NCBI GenBank assembly: GCA_016707895.1 | Contig: JADJGV010000006.1 | Coordinates: 372,001 to 436,000 of the forward strand | Direction of reading: 5' to 3' | Source: Myxococcales bacterium | GTDB lineage: Bacteria > Myxococcota_A > Polyangia > Haliangiales > Haliangiaceae | DNA length: 64,000 nucleotides | Part shown: piece after piece, positions 61,089 through 64,000 of the stretch | Layout: every line of letters begins with the position of its first letter | How positions within the stretch are numbered: the stretch's first letter is position 1 | Translations under genes and position numbers: made by a program | Notes under the pieces: generated by a model | The model's input: the letters and a program-made list of their open reading frames with translations, nothing else | The model's database searches: none | Told to the model about the DNA's origin: nothing

Positions 61089-61120
61089 TCCGTTATTACG
61101 GACGCATGTCCGTTGTCAAG
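61089..61120. promoter_or_regulatory. Overlapping dyads (operator) with strong promoter for the hydrolase
   Basis: TCCGT-TATT-ACGGA (61089-61102) overlaps CGGAC-GCAT-GTCCG (61099-61112), giving two interlocked palindromes with the half-site TCCGT/ACGGA. On the minus strand TTGACA (61115-61120) precedes TAATAA by 15 bp, 8 nt before ATG 61084. This looks like a tightly repressed promoter; the repressor is not encoded nearby. Confidence 0.6.
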
Positions 61121-61152
61121 CCGGACGGCGCGACCCTGCTACGGTGCCGCCG

Positions 61153-62040
61153 ATGGCCGCCCCGCTGCCGTGCGTCGTGTGCGGCGCCGCCCTGGCGCCC
61201 GCCGAGGAGGCCGCCGTGGCGAGCAACGTCCGCGCGTTCGCCGCCGAGCGGTTCGCGCTGTGGCGCTGCGCCGGCTGCCAGTCGATCCACGCGCGCGACG
61301 AGGTCGACCTCGATCGCTACTACCGCGACTACCCGTTCGCACGCGCCACGCCGTCGCGGATCACCCGTTTCTTCCACGGCCGACTGTGGCGCCGGCTGCG
61401 CGCCGCCGGCGTCGCGCGCGGCGCCCGGGTGCTCGACTACGGCTGCGGCCGCGGCCTCTTGGTCGACGAGCTGCGCCGACGCGGCGTCGACGCCCACGGC
61501 TACGACGCCTACGATCCGGCGTTCGCTGATCGCGCGATCCTGGCCGCGGGCTACGACGCGGCCATCGCCCAGGACGTCATCGAGCACGTCGCCGACCCGC
61601 TGGCGCTCCTGGACCAGCTGGGCCGGCTGGTGCGGCCCGGCGGCCTGGTGGCGATCGGCACGCCGGACGGCGCGGCGATCGATCTGGCCCACCCCGAGCG
61701 CTGGCGCCACACGCTGCACCAGCCCTACCACCGCCACCTGGTGGCCCACCCGGCGCTGCTGGCCGCCGCCGCCGCCCGCGGCTGGGCCGTCGTGGCCCAT
61801 TACCGTCGGCCGTACACCAACACCTGGGTGCCCACGCTCAACCAGCCGTACCTGTTGCGGTACTTGCGGGCGGTCGACGACACGCTCGACGTGGCGTTCG
61901 AGCCGCCGCGGTTCCGCTGGGCCATGCTGAGCCCCGCCGCGCTGCTCGACGCGGCGTTCGGCGCGCTGCGCTGCCCGCCCGGCGACGGCCTGACCGTGTT
62001 CCAGACCCCCGCCCCGGCCCTGCCCGCCGCGAAAACCTAG
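61153..62040 (+). CDS. SAM-dependent methyltransferase with N-terminal zinc-ribbon motif
   Basis: 295 residues from ATG 61153 (TACGGT ends 7 nt upstream). CVVCGAAL ... CAGCQSIHARDEVD is a four-Cys zinc ribbon, then YYRDYPF and class I methyltransferase motif I VLDYGCGRGLLVDEL, followed by DVIEHVADPLALLDQLGRLVRPGGLVAIGTPD. This is the layout of CMAS/UbiG-like methyltransferases with a Cys-pair head, often acting on sugars or surface carbohydrate intermediates. Substrate unknown. Confidence 0.85.
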   Translation: MAAPLPCVVCGAALAPAEEAAVASNVRAFAAERFALWRCAGCQSIHARDEVDLDRYYRDYPFARATPSRITRFFHGRLWRRLRAAGVARGARVLDYGCGRGLLVDELRRRGVDAHGYDAYDPAFADRAILAAGYDAAIAQDVIEHVADPLALLDQLGRLVRPGGLVAIGTPDGAAIDLAHPERWRHTLHQPYHRHLVAHPALLAAAAARGWAVVAHYRRPYTNTWVPTLNQPYLLRYLRAVDDTLDVAFEPPRFRWAMLSPAALLDAAFGALRCPPGDGLTVFQTPAPALPAAKT

Positions 62041-62053
62041 CCTCACTGGCAGC

Positions 62054-62082
62054 TTGCACGCCCCCGGGGCTTGGGCTAAACG
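62054..62082 (+). promoter_or_regulatory. Promoter of secG
   Basis: TTGCAC (62054-62059), 17-bp spacer, TAAACG (62077-62082), ending 9 nt before the ATG at 62092. Confidence 0.55.
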
Positions 62083-62091
62083 ACACCTCCT

Positions 62092-62788
62092 ATGTCGACC
62101 CTGGTCACGATCCTGCACGTCGTCGTGTGCTTGTTCCTCATGCTCACGGTGCTGCTGCAGCAGGGCAAGGGTGGCGGCATGGGCGGGGCGTTCGGCGGGT
62201 CCAACGCTGGCTCGGTGTTCGGCGGCGCGGGCGCGTCGACGTTCCTGCGCCGGCTCACCGCCGCCGCGGCCACCGTGTTCATGCTGACCTCGATGATCCT
62301 CGCCTTCGTCGCCAGCCGCGACGCCGGCGACTCGCTCGAGCGCTACTCCAACAGCGAGGCGGCCAAGCGCAAGCGCGCCAAGGAAGCCGAGCGCAAGGCG
62401 TTCGACACCAGCGACGCCGGCGCCACCGCGACCACCCCCGACGGCGACGCCGGCGTGACGATCGATCTGGGCACCGGCGCGGGCAGCGCCACCGGCGCGA
62501 CCCGGCAGCGCGACCGGCGGCAGCGCGACCGGCGCGGGCGCGACCGGCGCCGAGGTCCCCGCCGAGATCCCGGCCGCGGGCGCGGGCTCGGGCAGCGCCC
62601 CGGCCGCCGGCACCGCAACCCCGGCCCCGGCCGCGACGCCGCCGGCCACGCCGCCCACCGCGGGCTCGGCGCGACCGGTCGGCGCGACCCCGGTCGAGAC
62701 CACCGTCGTCCCCGGCACGCCGCCGGCCGCCCCCGTCGAGCCGGCCGCCGGCTCGGCCGCCAAGCCCGCCGCGCCCGCCACGCCGTGA
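62092..62788 (+). CDS. secG: Protein translocase subunit SecG with long acidic/Ala-Pro tail, apparent frameshift
   Basis: The first ~90 residues are SecG: helix ILHVVVCLFLMLTVLLQQGK, loop GGGMGGAFGGSNAGSVFGG, helix ATVFMLTSMILAFVA. The C-terminus is extended beyond the usual size. In the first frame it becomes Arg-rich gibberish and runs into dapF; in the next frame from about 62501 it gives a normal Ala/Pro/Thr-rich tail (GATGSATGG... TPAPAATPPATPP...) ending at TGA 62786-62788, which overlaps the GTG before dapF. One extra C in the CCC at 62501-62503 explains it. SecG stimulates SecYEG export. Confidence 0.82.
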
Positions 62789-62793
62789 CCGCG

Positions 62794-63711
<918 letters not shown>

Positions 63712-63804
63712 CGCCGCCGCCCCACGCGGCTGCCTTGACAGCCTCGCGCCGCGCGGCGCATCCTCGATCATCCTCGACACGATGGCGGTGGAGTCCGCCG
63801 ACAA

Positions 63805-63867
63805 CCGTGGTCGCCGTCGACCACCAATGACTCCTACGATGCCGCCCGACCACCGGCGCCGTAGGAG
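63805..63867 (+). other. Structured region: nested hairpins before the next gene
   Basis: GTGGTC/GACCAC (about 63807-63824) and CTCCTACG (63831-63838)/CGTAGGAG (63860-63867) with inner GCC/GGC pairs. It could terminate dapF or form a leader for the following gene. TTGACA at 63735-63740 is a possible -35 upstream. Confidence 0.4.
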
Positions 63868-63905
63868 CTCGCGAGCCCTCCGGCGCCACCCGCCAGGAGA
63901 GCCCG

Positions 63906-63938
63906 ATGCCCCCGCCCGCTTCACCGGTGCCCGCGTGA
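63906..63938 (+). CDS. Ten-codon micro-ORF coupled to the next gene
   Basis: ATG 63906 with AGGAGAG upstream encodes ten Pro/Ala-rich residues and ends in TGA overlapping GTG 63935. It may be a leader peptide that couples translation, or the ATG is fortuitous. Confidence 0.3.
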   Translation: MPPPASPVPA

Positions 63939-64000
63939 CCCGCCGCGACCGCCTGATCGCCCTCGCGCAGTGGCTCGGCCTGGGCTCGCTGGTCGGCGTC
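63935..64000 (+). CDS. 5' end of a protein with an N-terminal hydrophobic segment (truncated)
   Basis: GTG 63935 opens MTRRDRLIALAQWLGLGSLV and continues past the window edge. An Arg-rich start followed by a hydrophobic stretch suggests a membrane protein or signal anchor. Too short to name. Confidence 0.4.
   Translation, partial: MTRRDRLIALAQWLGLGSLVGV

Overview
Organism. The window is about 75% GC with strong third-position GC bias. It carries lipoproteins with MopE-type metal-binding repeats and Cys-rich repeats, a giant Ser/Thr kinase fused to an ATPase, a PilZ/receiver/DUF4388 protein, and many long radical SAM genes. Together these point to a Myxococcota chromosome (Haliangium/Kofleriaceae-like). 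No rRNA, tRNA or CRISPR array was seen.

Layout. 1-6770: an operon of a coiled-coil protein (5' truncated), a secreted gluzincin-like peptidase with TPRs, a MoxR ATPase, a DUF58 protein and a BatA/vWA membrane protein (frameshifted). 6771-8772: hexanucleotide repeats, a perfect 25-bp inverted repeat, a four-helix-bundle gene and a GH3 NagZ. 8846-36203: an accessory island dominated by radical SAM (rSAM) enzymes. 36290-41657: a GNAT, a beta-barrel protein, a LonB-like protease and a REP-type (Y1) transposase with dispersed repeats. 41658-46825: an NAD-salvage operon (pncB-prs-nadE-nrtR). 46996-49985: a PfkB kinase and a YfhO-like membrane protein. 50003-54742: a xanthine-dehydrogenase-type molybdoenzyme operon with an anchored partner. 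54836-60518: an aldo/keto reductase, a propeller-like protein and the kinase-ATPase. 60533-64000: a small hydrolase, a methyltransferase, secG, dapF and the start of another gene.

The island. Nine rSAM genes carry ten intact CxxxCxxC sites. Eight of the nine genes (all but the HxsB-like one) share a C-terminal auxiliary-cluster signature: an early Cys after a Pro, then CxxC-x5-C-G, often followed by Y-L-x-x-x-G. Two rSAM proteins are fused to a second rSAM-like half with no CxxxCxxC, and a third such pseudo-domain stands alone. In the centre (16295-18969) is a His-Xaa-Ser (HXS) type RiPP-like cassette: two HxsD-like small proteins, an HxsB-like maturase and a 122-residue HxsA-like peptide ending in HAS, fifteen HGS triplets and Trp. 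No canonical HxsC is recognisable, so one of the neighbouring rSAM enzymes may replace it. Around it lie a Tat-signal protein, a divergent DUF483-like pair and five secreted lipoproteins, most of them Cys-rich. The best reading is a peptide or protein modification island acting on the HGS peptide and possibly on the exported Cys-rich lipoproteins. The modification chemistry cannot be read from sequence.

Expression. Within operons the genes overlap by 4 bp (GTGA or ATGA). At many operon heads a TAnnnT -10-like box ends only 6-7 nt before the start codon, which suggests widespread leaderless transcription. Four genes (BatA, one rSAM, prs, secG) look split by single-base shifts, which are either assembly errors or real lesions.
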